Of a stretch of 64,000 nt of DNA, positions 17,981-25,296 are shown piece by piece. The translations under genes were made by a program, and so were the position numbers. The notes under the pieces were generated by a model that saw only the letters and a program-made list of their open reading frames with translations, had not been told where the DNA came from and did no database searches. Source of the stretch: Halobacillus ihumii (lineage in GTDB: Bacteria; Bacillota; Bacilli; Bacillales; Halobacillaceae); NCBI RefSeq assembly GCF_902726645.1, contig NZ_CACVAO010000001.1:1426001-1490000 (forward strand), read 5' to 3'. Numbering within the stretch: position 1 is the stretch's first letter; every line of letters begins with the position of its first letter.

Positions 17981-18125
17981 TGGCAGTAAAACCCCCACTT
18001 CTTGATTTTATTATAAACGAGGAATCTAAGTGGGGGATCAACCGCCAGTAAATGTCCGATTGGTTCAACTAACCATCAGTGGGAATAGAAGAAAACTCCA
18101 CTGATGGAAGTTTCACTTTATAAAG
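17981..18125. repeat. Cluster of three strong hairpins, possible transposon-end remnant
   Basis: In the 550-nt gap between sinR and the HEPN/CBS gene. First, GGCAGTAAAACCCCCACTT at 17982-18000 faces AAGTGGGGG at 18028-18036. Second, TGGTT/AACCA lies at 18061-18075. Third, a perfect CCATCAGTGG/CCACTGATGG stem is at 18073-18107, followed by AAGTTTCACTTTATAA. The arrangement resembles the structured right end of IS605/IS1341-type elements, but no TnpA or TnpB frame is present. The rest of the gap (17701-17980) shows nothing I can identify. Confidence 0.4.
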
Positions 18126-18191
18126 AAGGTGTGTTCTTGGTTATACTAAGGGGTAGAGCAATCCGATGAGTACATAGGAGGCGTGAACGGT

Positions 18192-18896
18192 ATGAGTGAT
18201 GAGTTAGTGGAGCGATTTGAGCTGGCATTTAATCAGATTCATCAGCATTTGAAGGAGATGAATCGTTTTCCCAAGAACGATAATTTCGCAGAGCTGTTGA
18301 ATCATTCGAAGGATCGCGGTGTGATTCGGGAATTCTATGATGTGCTGCGGCAGTATGCGAAACTGCGGAATGCGATTGTGCATGAACGTGTGCGTGATGG
18401 ATATTACATTGCATCCCCTCATGTAGAGGTTGTAGAGGAGCTTGAGCATATTAAACAAACGCTTGATCAACCACCGCTCGGACTTGATGTAGCAACGCGT
18501 CCGGTGATGTTCTTCTATGAAGAAACAGAGCTGCTTCATGTGGTTGAAGCGTTTCGGAAGCATGGAGTATCACAGTTCCCGATCTATCGGGATGGAGCAT
18601 TTGTAGGACTGTTGACAGATGCCGGGATCGTGCGTTGGCTTGGAGAATCGGTTGATGCTGGAGCTGTTGCAGTCGATCAAGTGACGGTTGGAGATGTGCT
18701 GCAGCACGAGAAGGTGCATAATGTGGAGTTTGTTTCAGAGACGGCGTCGGTGTTTGAGCTAGAAGACTTGTTTGAGTCGAGTCATGGGGATCGTGAGAAG
18801 CTGAAGGCTGTGATGATCACGGAGGGCGGCGATCGTGATGGGAAGCTGCTCGGGATTGTGACGCTGCTTGATTTGATAATGATGGATGGAGGGTGA
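18192..18896 (+). CDS. HEPN-like domain fused to a CBS pair
   Basis: The N-terminal ~95 residues are helical and contain LRNAIVHER with Arg59, Asn60 and His64, a match to the R-polar-x3-H motif of HEPN nucleases. The C-terminal part has two CBS repeats (about 100-155 and 165-232) with GVSQFPIYRDGAFVGLLTD and GKLLGIVTLLDLI cores, which normally bind adenosine nucleotides. A GAGG site precedes the ATG at 18192; a GTG at 18183 is too close to it. The gene stands alone. The CBS assignment is firm. The HEPN assignment rests on one motif and helical context, and nuclease activity is unproven. Confidence 0.75.
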   Translation: MSDELVERFELAFNQIHQHLKEMNRFPKNDNFAELLNHSKDRGVIREFYDVLRQYAKLRNAIVHERVRDGYYIASPHVEVVEELEHIKQTLDQPPLGLDVATRPVMFFYEETELLHVVEAFRKHGVSQFPIYRDGAFVGLLTDAGIVRWLGESVDAGAVAVDQVTVGDVLQHEKVHNVEFVSETASVFELEDLFESSHGDREKLKAVMITEGGDRDGKLLGIVTLLDLIMMDGG

Positions 18897-18993
18897 GTGG
18901 CTTTTACTCACTCAGGGACAGTCAATTTCCAATAATTAAGAGCTCTGTCCTTGCACACCACGATCTTGATCGGAAATACGGAATGTAGGAAAG

Positions 18994-19137
18994 TTACGAA
19001 GGTGGTTTATTTTTCAATTCATCTAGAACGTCTCTAATTCTATTATAAATTTTGTCTCTTCTTTTTCTGTTTTTAGATATAATCTCTTGCATTGGTGTGA
19101 ACATAATCGAACCTTTTTCTTTATTTAAGTTTTTCAT
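18994..19137 (-). CDS. Small basic protein of unknown function
   Basis: I do not recognise this 47-aa product. It begins MKNLNKEKGSIMFTPMQEI and is rich in Lys and Arg (KNRKRRDKIYNRIRD), probably one long helix. The ATG at 19137 has an excellent GAGGTGAT site at 7-8 nt; the longer frame to 19194 lacks one. It follows another small gene on the same strand, from which it is separated by a terminator-like hairpin. Confidence 0.6.
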   Translation of the reverse strand: MKNLNKEKGSIMFTPMQEIISKNRKRRDKIYNRIRDVLDELKNKPPS

Positions 19138-19180
19138 TCTTATCACCTCTAACATCATCAGTATATGTTTCGCCAAAAAC

Positions 19181-19203
19181 AAAAAGACAACCAAGGTGGT
19201 TGT
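19181..19203 (-). terminator. Terminator between two small genes
   Basis: The minus strand has ACAACC, a loop, GGTTGT and then CTTTTTGTTTTT. It begins 8 nt after the stop of the upstream 68-aa gene. Confidence 0.65.
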
Positions 19204-19210
19204 TCACCAT

Positions 19211-19417
19211 TTATACTGGTTGCTGTCTTTCTTCTTGCCTTTTGTCGTAATCCTCACGATATCTATCAACGATGCCAAGCATAATTTTACCGATCTCTTG
19301 ACTATAAAATTCTACATCTTCTTTGTTTTTGGCGAGTCGAATACAATGCTCCAAATCCTTGATTTGGTCTCGTTCTTTTGGCGAAAGGTACTTTTCTAAG
19401 TTTCCCCTTTTTTGCAT
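19211..19417 (-). CDS. Small charged protein of unknown function
   Basis: A 68-aa product, not recognised. It is strongly charged and predicted helical: KYLSPKERDQIKDLEHCIRLAKNKEDVEF, then GKIMLGIVDRYREDYDKR. It has no signal or membrane segment. The ribosome site GAGGTGAGG favours the ATG at 19417; a GTG immediately before it is also possible. A terminator follows directly. It may be a regulatory or adaptor protein, but nothing in the sequence decides this. Confidence 0.6.
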   Translation of the reverse strand: MQKRGNLEKYLSPKERDQIKDLEHCIRLAKNKEDVEFYSQEIGKIMLGIVDRYREDYDKRQEERQQPV

Positions 19418-19489
19418 CACTCTTCCTCACCTCTTTGTTCTTCATTACCCTATTGGATGAGTGGTCAACCATCTTATCTATATTTGATG

Positions 19490-19933
19490 TCACCAAAAAC
19501 CGTTAATACGTTCCAACTGTTCCAACCATGGAATAAGAGCTAAAAACACACCAAGGATGCTCCCCTTCCCTACTACAATCCTCCACAATGGTTTCCTTTT
19601 TATAGTCTCAGATACAAGGTAGGAAACGTATAAAAAAATCGAAGTGAACCATAGCACAAGGGCTTCTTTCTGATCTTGAATCTGATCGATCAAGTAGTCC
19701 ACTTTCCATACTTCTTCTCCTGGCGGTGAGTATCGAATCTCTTTCCCTTCAGCACCTATCGCGTTATAGGATTGGATGAGAAGAGCATCTTTTTGTTTGG
19801 AAATGACCTCATAGCCATTGGGAAGATAGGAGAATTTATAGATCATGATGTAGGAAAGCAAAAGACCAGCTAATACGAAGCCAACCCTCAATAAATAGAT
19901 TCTGATCTTCTTTACAGTCGACTCGTCGATCAT
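19490..19933 (-). CDS. Hypothetical membrane protein
   Basis: A 147-aa protein with about three hydrophobic helices: residues 11-33 (YLLRVGFVLAGLLLSYIMIY), 92-108 (LVLWFTSIFLYVSYLVS) and 120-138 (VGKGSILGVFLALIPW). Between the first two is a polar loop of about 60 residues that is likely extracytoplasmic. I recognise no family. No strong ribosome site precedes the ATG. Upstream lies the 21-nt repeat array that separates it from the divergent DUF3231 gene. Confidence 0.55.
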   Translation of the reverse strand: MIDESTVKKIRIYLLRVGFVLAGLLLSYIMIYKFSYLPNGYEVISKQKDALLIQSYNAIGAEGKEIRYSPPGEEVWKVDYLIDQIQDQKEALVLWFTSIFLYVSYLVSETIKRKPLWRIVVGKGSILGVFLALIPWLEQLERINGFW

Positions 19934-20058
19934 TCTAGCACCACGCTTATTTCAGAACAGTTCCTTCCCTCCTTTATACGAAGGCTTTATCCAAAAGTTT
20001 CAGACTTAGCCTATATTAATCCTCTTTCATGTTTTACCTAGTTCAGAAACCTTTTCAT

Positions 20059-20259
20059 TTTATCGGCGCTTTCTCCGATTTTATCGGCGCTTTCTCCGAT
20101 TTTATCGGCGCTTTCTCCGATTTTATCGGCGCTTTCTCCGATTTTATCGGCGCTTTCTCCGATTTTATCGGCGCTTTCTCCGATTTTATCGGCGCTTTCT
20201 CCGATTTTATCGGCGCTTTCTCCGATTTTATCGGCGCTTTCTCCGATTTTATCGGCGCT
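20059..20259. repeat. Array A: 21-nt tandem repeat, nine near-identical units plus a partial one
   Basis: The unit TTTATCGGCGCTTTCTCCGA plus one T repeats exactly nine times (20059-20247) and then runs 12 nt into a hairpin. It sits in the divergent gap between 19933 and 20456. The open frames running through it on both strands (FIGAFSD and KSEKAPI repeats) are by-products of a period divisible by three and have no ribosome site. Confidence 0.97.
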
Positions 20260-20289
20260 AACCGCCGGGACAAGCCGGCGGTTAGCGCC
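20254..20289. repeat. Perfect 15-bp G+C-rich hairpin capping array A
   Basis: GGCGCTAACCGCCGG, a 6-nt loop, then its exact complement at 20275-20289. The first seven bases are the end of the last repeat unit, so the hairpin is fused to the array. There is no U-tract. It could block transcription into or out of the array or be a recombination scar. Confidence 0.85.
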
Positions 20290-20455
20290 TAGAGCGGACT
20301 TCTTAGATGAAGAACTAAAGCAGCTTCATCATAAGTTCGGGTAGTCACGTTATCGCTCCACTCTGAGCAGAGCATCTATGCCGCGATGAATAAACCTTCC
20401 CATTAGACAAATGCTAGGAACAAGTAGAAGACTGTCTAATTGGAGGAATTAGATC

Positions 20456-21484
20456 ATGACTATAGATCGAACTATCAAACTGACGTCTGTCGAGCTTTCC
20501 CAGCTTTGGTCAGCTTATCTAAACGATACAGTTGCTATATGTAAAATCGAATATTATCTCAGAACAGTTGAAGATGGCCAAATCAAGGAACTTTTATCTG
20601 TTGCTTTACAGCAGTCAGAAGCACATATTAAGAGGTTGAGGACTTTTTTTAATGGAGACCATTATCCGGTTCCAAAAGGGTTTAGTAAAGAAGAAGATGT
20701 ACATGTGAATGCACCAACTCTGTTTTCCGATGTGTACATATTAAATTGGTTAAACCAGTTTGGGAAACTGGGTTTGAATGCCTATAGTGTCAGTGTAAGC
20801 GTTGTAGCTAGAGAAGATGTTCAAAACTATTTCAGCGAATGTCTGTCTCAATCGAACGAAATGATTAAAATGAGCAATGAGCTTCTGCTTTCCAAGGGTC
20901 TGTACATGCATCCACCTCATCTGCCTATACCTAATGGGATCGATTTTGTACAATCCCAACAATTTCTTGCTGGCTGGTTTGGTGATGTTCGTCCGTTAAC
21001 CTCACTTGAAATTACAAACCTGTACGGAAATATTCAGCGAAATGCCCTTGGAATTGTAACCATGCAGGGGTTTGCTCAAACTGCGCAGTCAAAGGAAACG
21101 GGGCGTCTTTTGAAGCGGGGAAAACAAATTGCAGAGAAACACGTTGAGGTATTCAGCTCTATTATGCGTAAGGATGACCTGCCTGCTCCCATGACCTGGA
21201 GTTCTGAGGTTACAAGTTCAACGACAAACGTTTTTTCAGACAAATTAATGTTGTATAAATCGTCCATTCTGACAGGCATTAGCATGGGGTATTACGGGAT
21301 TAGTATGGCTGCTGTACAGCGGCGTGATTTAGGCGTTCAGTATGCCAGATTGATGGCGGAAATTGCTAAATTCGCTGAAGATGGTGCTAACCTTTTGATC
21401 AAAAATGGGTGGATGGAAGAGCCTCCTCGTGCTGCTGACCGTGATGAATTAGCTAATACGTATGCGGTTCGTGATGTCTACTAA
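20456..21484 (+). CDS. DUF3231 family protein (copy 1)
   Basis: A 342-aa protein with two homologous halves of about 165 residues. Each contains a TS(V/E)E(L/I)..L(W/Y) start, a KRLR/KHVEVF helix, and a SEVT/APTLFSD-type centre: residues near 84-90 read NAPTLFSD and near 250 read SSTTNVFSDKLMLYKS. This tandem-helical, ferritin-like architecture defines DUF3231, found in Bacillaceae and of unknown function. It ends ...GWMEEPPRAADRDEL like the two other copies at 37.1 and 40.0 kb. A GGAGG site lies 8 nt before the ATG. Its 3' end overlaps the next gene. Confidence 0.85.
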   Translation: MTIDRTIKLTSVELSQLWSAYLNDTVAICKIEYYLRTVEDGQIKELLSVALQQSEAHIKRLRTFFNGDHYPVPKGFSKEEDVHVNAPTLFSDVYILNWLNQFGKLGLNAYSVSVSVVAREDVQNYFSECLSQSNEMIKMSNELLLSKGLYMHPPHLPIPNGIDFVQSQQFLAGWFGDVRPLTSLEITNLYGNIQRNALGIVTMQGFAQTAQSKETGRLLKRGKQIAEKHVEVFSSIMRKDDLPAPMTWSSEVTSSTTNVFSDKLMLYKSSILTGISMGYYGISMAAVQRRDLGVQYARLMAEIAKFAEDGANLLIKNGWMEEPPRAADRDELANTYAVRDVY

Positions 21485-21956
21485 AGCTGCACTGGAGAAA
21501 ATTTTATGGAGTATTGCGCTCCCGGGGCTTGGTCAGCTGTTAAACCAGAAGTATGTGAAAGGAATCCTTTTGCTGATTGCTGAATTTGTAGTGAATGTGA
21601 TGAGCCGCTTTAATGAGATCATTTTACTGAGTTTTCATGGGCAGATGGAAGAAGCTGTTAACATGGCTAATTATCAATGGCTAATGTTTTATCCTTGCTT
21701 GTATTTCTTTGCCATCTGGGATGCTTATAAGGACGCCGGGGGTGGAAAGGACATCTTTTCTTTTGTCCCCTTTGTCTTTACGGCTTATGTTGTAACGGTT
21801 GGGGTTATTTATTCACCGACCTTGACTCTATTTGGAGTCTTGTTTGGACCTGTTTGGCTGCCTATTCTGTTTGTGATTCCTGGTGTGCTCGTTGGGCTCC
21901 TGATTCGGATTCTGTTGGTAAAAATGATTCACAATCGTCAGAGGTCTAATACATAG
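21474..21956 (+). CDS. Small polytopic membrane protein of unknown function
   Basis: The 160-aa product has about four hydrophobic segments. It opens with KILWSIALPGLGQLLNQKYVKGILLLI, a PGLGQ-x-nQKY-x-kG pattern also seen in TM2/DUF5683-like proteins, and continues with a VWLPILFVIPGVLVGLLIRILL helix. The start at 21474 overlaps the DUF3231 stop by 11 nt, so the pair is probably translationally coupled; an ATG at 21462 is also possible. A terminator follows. The function is unknown. Confidence 0.65.
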   Translation: MSTKAALEKILWSIALPGLGQLLNQKYVKGILLLIAEFVVNVMSRFNEIILLSFHGQMEEAVNMANYQWLMFYPCLYFFAIWDAYKDAGGGKDIFSFVPFVFTAYVVTVGVIYSPTLTLFGVLFGPVWLPILFVIPGVLVGLLIRILLVKMIHNRQRSNT

Positions 21957-21975
21957 TACCTCGGTCAAAAAATAT

Positions 21976-22016
21976 ACCCGCACTGTTTCTGAAGGAATGA
22001 AACGTGGGGGTTTTTT
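21976..22016 (+). terminator. Terminator of the DUF3231-membrane protein pair
   Basis: An interrupted stem (CCC/GGG, CAC/GTG, GTTTC/GAAAC) is followed by GGGTTTTTTC, 20 nt after the stop. Confidence 0.75.
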
Positions 22017-22044
22017 CTAACTCTTTTCAATCAGCAAAAATTAA

Positions 22045-22069
22045 CCTCTCTGCTTTTTAAACAGAGAGG
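22045..22069 (-). terminator. Hairpin, probable terminator of mta
   Basis: A perfect 8-bp stem CCTCTCTG/CAGAGAGG; on the minus strand it is followed by TTAATTTTTG. It is about 110 nt beyond the mta stop. Confidence 0.55.
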
Positions 22070-22180
22070 TTCGTATAGTGGAAAGCCTAATACTTACAGA
22101 GTTTTACAGAGGTCATAGTATAACTGACTACTTGATCTTGTTTGTTCACAAACCCTCTGAATTCGTCCTCCGCCTCACCT

Positions 22181-22930
22181 TTATTTACTATGCCGATCGG
22201 CGAACAGGGCCATCGCGTCACGCATAAACGCAGCCAGGCCTTCTCCATACTGGTCGATATTGTTCGTAAACCGCTCGTCATCGATATAAAGCTGGCCGAT
22301 TCCTTTGAATTTCATGAGATCGTTATTGTTGATGCTATCGTTCAGGAAAAAGTACCATTCTTTAATAGCCGTTTGAGCTGTATCTGAATCTGGGGAGTCG
22401 TGACGCAGACTGGACAATTTGCGATAAATCGTATCCATTTGTCTCGACATGTGGTCTTTTTCCTGCTGGGACATCTTGTGGAATTTCTCATTCGACTGAT
22501 CGACAGCTTCATCGCCCCAGCGCTCGCGAGCCTCTTTTTCATAAGGGTTGCGGGTGAAATCAAAGCCTTCAAATTTATCTTTGTTCGTCATATGAATCTC
22601 TCCTTTCTGTTGTTGGATCGTCTTCTCTACCGTGCGAATCATTCCGTCGAGACGGCGACGTTTCTCAAGCAGCATTTTCTGATGCAGCCGAAGCGCTTCC
22701 TGCTGGTTAAACTCCGGATTTGTGATGATCTCCTTAATTTTTTTCAAAGGAAAATCAAGCTCTCGAAAAAATAAAATCTGCTGCAGCGTTTCCAAATCCT
22801 GATTGGAGTAGAGCCGGTAGCCTGCTTCGGTCGTAGCTTCCGGCGACAGCAGACCGATGTTGTCGTAATGATGAAGGGTGCGGATACTGATCCCCACGAG
22901 TTCGGCAACTTCTTTCACTTTCATCGGCAT
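22181..22930 (-). CDS. mta: Mta/TipA-type MerR-family transcriptional activator
   Basis: It has an N-terminal MerR winged helix (MKVKEVAELVGISIRTLHHYDNIGLLSP, then AGYRLYS), a coiled-coil dimerisation helix (about 75-110) and a C-terminal TipAS antibiotic-binding domain from about residue 115 to 249, ending INQYGEGLAAF-like. The sequence, in particular IRTLHHYDNI, QQILFFRE and DERFTNNIDQYGEGLAAFMRDA, is very close to Bacillus Mta, which activates multidrug transporter genes. AAGGAGAT precedes the ATG. No transporter gene is adjacent, but its own promoter has the 19-bp spacer of MerR-activated promoters, so it is likely autoregulated. Confidence 0.9.
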   Translation of the reverse strand: MPMKVKEVAELVGISIRTLHHYDNIGLLSPEATTEAGYRLYSNQDLETLQQILFFRELDFPLKKIKEIITNPEFNQQEALRLHQKMLLEKRRRLDGMIRTVEKTIQQQKGEIHMTNKDKFEGFDFTRNPYEKEARERWGDEAVDQSNEKFHKMSQQEKDHMSRQMDTIYRKLSSLRHDSPDSDTAQTAIKEWYFFLNDSINNNDLMKFKGIGQLYIDDERFTNNIDQYGEGLAAFMRDAMALFADRHSK

Positions 22931-22985
22931 CTGAAGGATCTCCTTTCATTTGGATTCGAGTTCGTTTCGCCTCCTCACTGATTGA

Positions 22986-23016
22986 CTATAAGGTGTGACG
23001 TTACGTGAGGGTCAAT
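22986..23016 (-). promoter_or_regulatory. MerR-type promoter of mta with 19-bp spacer
   Basis: The minus strand has TTGACC (23016-23011), exactly 19 nt, then TATAGT (22991-22986). The spacer begins with the half-site CTCACGT and continues AACGTCA, resembling the GACCCTnACGTnACGT dyad of Mta/TipA-like regulators. The overlong spacer is diagnostic of MerR-family control. Confidence 0.8.
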
Positions 23017-23021
23017 AGGTG

Positions 23022-23375
23022 TTATGAAATTTTTTGTAAATGAGTGGTCTTCGAGTTTGTTGGTTCTTTCAATCCATATCCAAACATGCGATCCATGGCA
23101 ATGTGGGCTATCCAAATCAGCCCCAGACTGAGCATGATTGATTTTGGCTGGAAGGTGTTTGCAATGAGGATGAGGAGCAGCGGTGGTGTATAAGTGTGGA
23201 AGGAATTGTATAGGTAAGCTCCTAGTTTATGGTTATACAGGTAGCCGAGTGCTGAGAGGTCAGGTGATAACAGTAATAGAACGAACATCCACCAACTGTA
23301 GCCTGTTTGAGCATAGAAATAGATAGAAGTGACTAGCATGATAAGTCCTTCTATATGTAATAATCGTTTGTTCAC
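23022..23375 (-). CDS. DUF4260 family membrane protein
   Basis: A 117-aa protein with about four hydrophobic helices. The family signature is clear: LHIEGLIMLVTSIYFYAQTG, SWWMFVLLLLSPDLSALGYL and GAYLYNSFHTYTPPLLL, followed by IWIAHIAMDRMFGYGLK with conserved His, Asp and Arg. The function of DUF4260 is unknown. The start follows GGAGGGAACC. It lies 80 nt upstream of the mta promoter on the same strand, so some read-through into mta is possible. Array B fills the space on its 5' side. Confidence 0.85.
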   Translation of the reverse strand: MNKRLLHIEGLIMLVTSIYFYAQTGYSWWMFVLLLLSPDLSALGYLYNHKLGAYLYNSFHTYTPPLLLILIANTFQPKSIMLSLGLIWIAHIAMDRMFGYGLKEPTNSKTTHLQKIS

Positions 23376-23455
23376 TTGGGTTCCCTCCTCGATATATATA
23401 TTCTACTTAGATGGCGGATCCCCTTTATTGTTTTGATCCAAGATTTGGGTGGTCG

Positions 23456-23794
23456 TTTTTGCGTTAGGGACGAATGTTTAGGCGTTAGGGAAGAATGCTT
23501 GAGCGTTAAGGGAGAATCTTACCACGTTAGGGAAGAATGTTTGTGCGATAGGGACGAATCTTGCCACGTTAGGGATGAATGTTTGTGCGGTAGGGGCGAA
23601 ACTTGGCACGTTAGCAGATACGATTGCTTGAGCGTTAGGGCCGAACCCTGTCGCGCTTGGGACGAATGCTTAAACGTTAAAGGCGAATCTTGCCGCGTTA
23701 GGTCCGAACACTTAAACATTAAGGCCGAACCCTGCCGCGCTTTGGACGAATACTTAAACATTAAGGCCGAACCTTGCCGTGCTAGGTCGCTACC
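23456..23794. repeat. Array B: sixteen degenerate 21-nt units with GCGTTAGGGACGAAT core
   Basis: The 339 nt divide into fifteen units of exactly 21 nt and one of 24 nt. Units are degenerate but share a centre near GCGTTAGGGACGAAT and a TTGCC- or CTTAA-type start. In the last third, two unit types alternate, giving a 42-nt higher-order period. The array lies between yetF and the DUF4260 gene, upstream of the latter. The 141-codon frame across it has no ribosome site and is not a gene. Confidence 0.93.
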
Positions 23795-23847
23795 CCCCTG
23801 AATTAGAGCGGAATCGATCATCGTTAAGCCGCCCCCCATAAGTAAAA

Positions 23848-23888
23848 AACTTCCACCTCAGGTCATCCAGAAACCTGAGGTGGAAGTT
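23848..23888. terminator. Dispersed palindrome, short variant, at the 3' end of yetF
   Basis: AACTTCCACCTCAGGT and its exact complement surround a 9-nt loop. On the minus strand the stem is followed by a T-run (AAAAAAC on plus), 17 nt after the yetF stop. It shares CCACCTCAGGTCATCCAG with the other family members. Confidence 0.85.
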
Positions 23889-23905
23889 AATGGTATAGGT
23901 ATATA

Positions 23906-24601
23906 TTAATGAAGGGTGTTGCCTTTATCTACGTGCAGGGTGCCGTCTTGTTGGACTTCTGCGTAAAATACATCGGCTGGGGAATTCACTCCTGCTTGTT
24001 GCAGTTGTTGAGCCAGCCAATTTTCATCAAGATGCAGCTTCGATAAGTTTTTGGTATTCACCGTACCGTCAGAGATCACTTCAGCAGCCACCGGGTACAC
24101 ATTAGGTGTTGGTGCACGGTTCATATCGCCTTTGGTCAGCGGCTGTTGAAGGCCTTTTTTCAAAACAGAAAGCTTTCCATTTGTTTCAAAAATAGCATAG
24201 TCGACATCTTCTATTTTAAAAACGTTATGTTGCTGTCTTAACATCACTCGTAAAGTATCCATATCTAACCGTGTCTTGCGAAGTGCGTCTACTGACACTT
24301 GGCCGTCTTTTATGACTATGATCGGATCCCCGTTCGTGACTTTACGAATCGACTTAGATTTAATATCCAGAACGCCCATGAGCAGTGTGAAGGTCGCCCA
24401 CCCTGCCAAGGCAATCACTCCATTACGGATACTTAAATCCTGGCTAACAGCAAGACTTCCAGCAATCGTACCAATCGCAATGGCTGAAATAAAATTAAAA
24501 AATGTCATCTGGCTGATTTCTTTTCGGCCGACTATTCGAGCCAGACAAAATAATACGATGAATGATACAGCAATCCGCAGAACTAATTCCCAAATTCCCA
24601 T
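23906..24601 (-). CDS. DUF421 (YetF/YrbG-type) membrane protein
   Basis: It has three N-terminal transmembrane helices, with RIVGRKEISQMTFFNFISAIAIGTIAGSLA as the DUF421 signature, and a cytoplasmic domain of about 150 residues containing NGDPIIVIKDGQVSVDALRKTRLDMDTLRVMLRQQ. At 231 aa it is full length for the family. The frame opens at a GTG (24607), but AAAGGA nine bases before the ATG at 24601 supports that start. Homologs in Bacillus (YetF, YdfS, YkjA) contribute to spore or envelope properties, but the molecular role is not settled. Confidence 0.88.
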   Translation of the reverse strand: MGIWELVLRIAVSFIVLFCLARIVGRKEISQMTFFNFISAIAIGTIAGSLAVSQDLSIRNGVIALAGWATFTLLMGVLDIKSKSIRKVTNGDPIIVIKDGQVSVDALRKTRLDMDTLRVMLRQQHNVFKIEDVDYAIFETNGKLSVLKKGLQQPLTKGDMNRAPTPNVYPVAAEVISDGTVNTKNLSKLHLDENWLAQQLQQAGVNSPADVFYAEVQQDGTLHVDKGNTLH

Positions 24602-24754
24602 ACTCACCTGTCCTTTCTAGCGTGCTTGTTTATTTATTTGTCAGTCTCACCTTTCCTATTCACCTTTGAAGTCAAATCTGGGGCACCCAAAGAGAGTACC
24701 TGTACTCATTAAGGGAAAAGGCTGCATTTCCATTTACTGGACATGCAGGGCAGC

Positions 24755-25027
24755 TTATTTTTGTGTCATTGACTTTTGGGCATTTTGCTGATCCATCGAA
24801 ATTTGATTTTGCAAATCATAGGGATCGTAATATCCGTTATCAATCATATACATTGATACGTGTTCATGTTGTAAGATGGCGTCATCAAGATGCCTGTGCA
24901 GCGTCTTTCTTACTTCTGGTGTCGCACATTCAGCTATGGCCGCGGCATAATCTTTAATGGCCGATTTTGATGCAATTAACAGGTCACCGGCAATGACCTG
25001 ATCTGTCATCTCATCCATGTTTGGCAT
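24755..25027 (-). CDS. Spore coat protein F-like (Coat_F family)
   Basis: A 90-aa protein matching the C-terminal half of Coat_F proteins: DQVIAGDLLIASKSAIKDYAAAIAECATPEVRKTL, then HLDDAILQHEHVSMYMIDNGYYDPYD. It is helical, with the YYDPYD tail typical of CotF-like coat proteins. AGGATG precedes the start. It follows a 58-aa gene by 15 nt; the two together look like the split N- and C-type parts of CotF-family proteins. It is probably expressed in the mother cell during sporulation. Confidence 0.82.
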   Translation of the reverse strand: MPNMDEMTDQVIAGDLLIASKSAIKDYAAAIAECATPEVRKTLHRHLDDAILQHEHVSMYMIDNGYYDPYDLQNQISMDQQNAQKSMTQK

Positions 25028-25042
25028 ATGTTCTCATCCTTT

Positions 25043-25219
25043 CTATGACCAAAAACCCTGAAGATCCTGAACATGTTGTTTAGAAGTATTTATATCCTGA
25101 TTAAGGAGTTCTTTCAATGCTTCGTCCTGTACCAGGCTGCTCATTGTTGTTGATTTTGCTAAGCAATTATTTTTAAAGTTCAGTAATTCATGCACTTCCA
25201 ATGTTTCGTGTAATCCCAT
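25043..25219 (-). CDS. 58-aa spore-coat-associated small protein (CotF-like partner)
   Basis: Translation of the minus strand from the ATG at 25219 gives 58 residues: MGLHETLEVHELLNFKNNCL, then AKSTTMSSLVQDEALKEL, ending LQGFWS. The helical ELLNFKNNCLAKS and LVQDEALKELLNQD pattern is that of small proteins paired with Coat_F genes in Bacillaceae. The ribosome site is weak. It ends 15 nt before the Coat_F start, so they probably form one sporulation operon. Confidence 0.7.
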   Translation of the reverse strand: MGLHETLEVHELLNFKNNCLAKSTTMSSLVQDEALKELLNQDINTSKQHVQDLQGFWS

Positions 25220-25296
25220 CCCATAGGAAGAGCCAGATTAAAGACGAAAGGAATGGACAAAATATACTGAGTCCCTAATAAAGAAAGGAGAAAATA

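Noticed and set aside
20029..20292. Frames encoding FIGAFSD or KSEKAPI heptad repeats
   Set aside because: Both strands are open because the 21-nt unit is divisible by three; no ribosome site on either strand.
23456..23794. G-quadruplex formation by the TTAGGG-like cores
   Set aside because: GGG runs are about 18 nt apart, giving loops too long for ordinary quadruplexes.
23376..23801. 141-codon plus-strand frame across array B
   Set aside because: It is an artefact of a 21-nt period without stops; no ribosome site and only repeat-derived residues.
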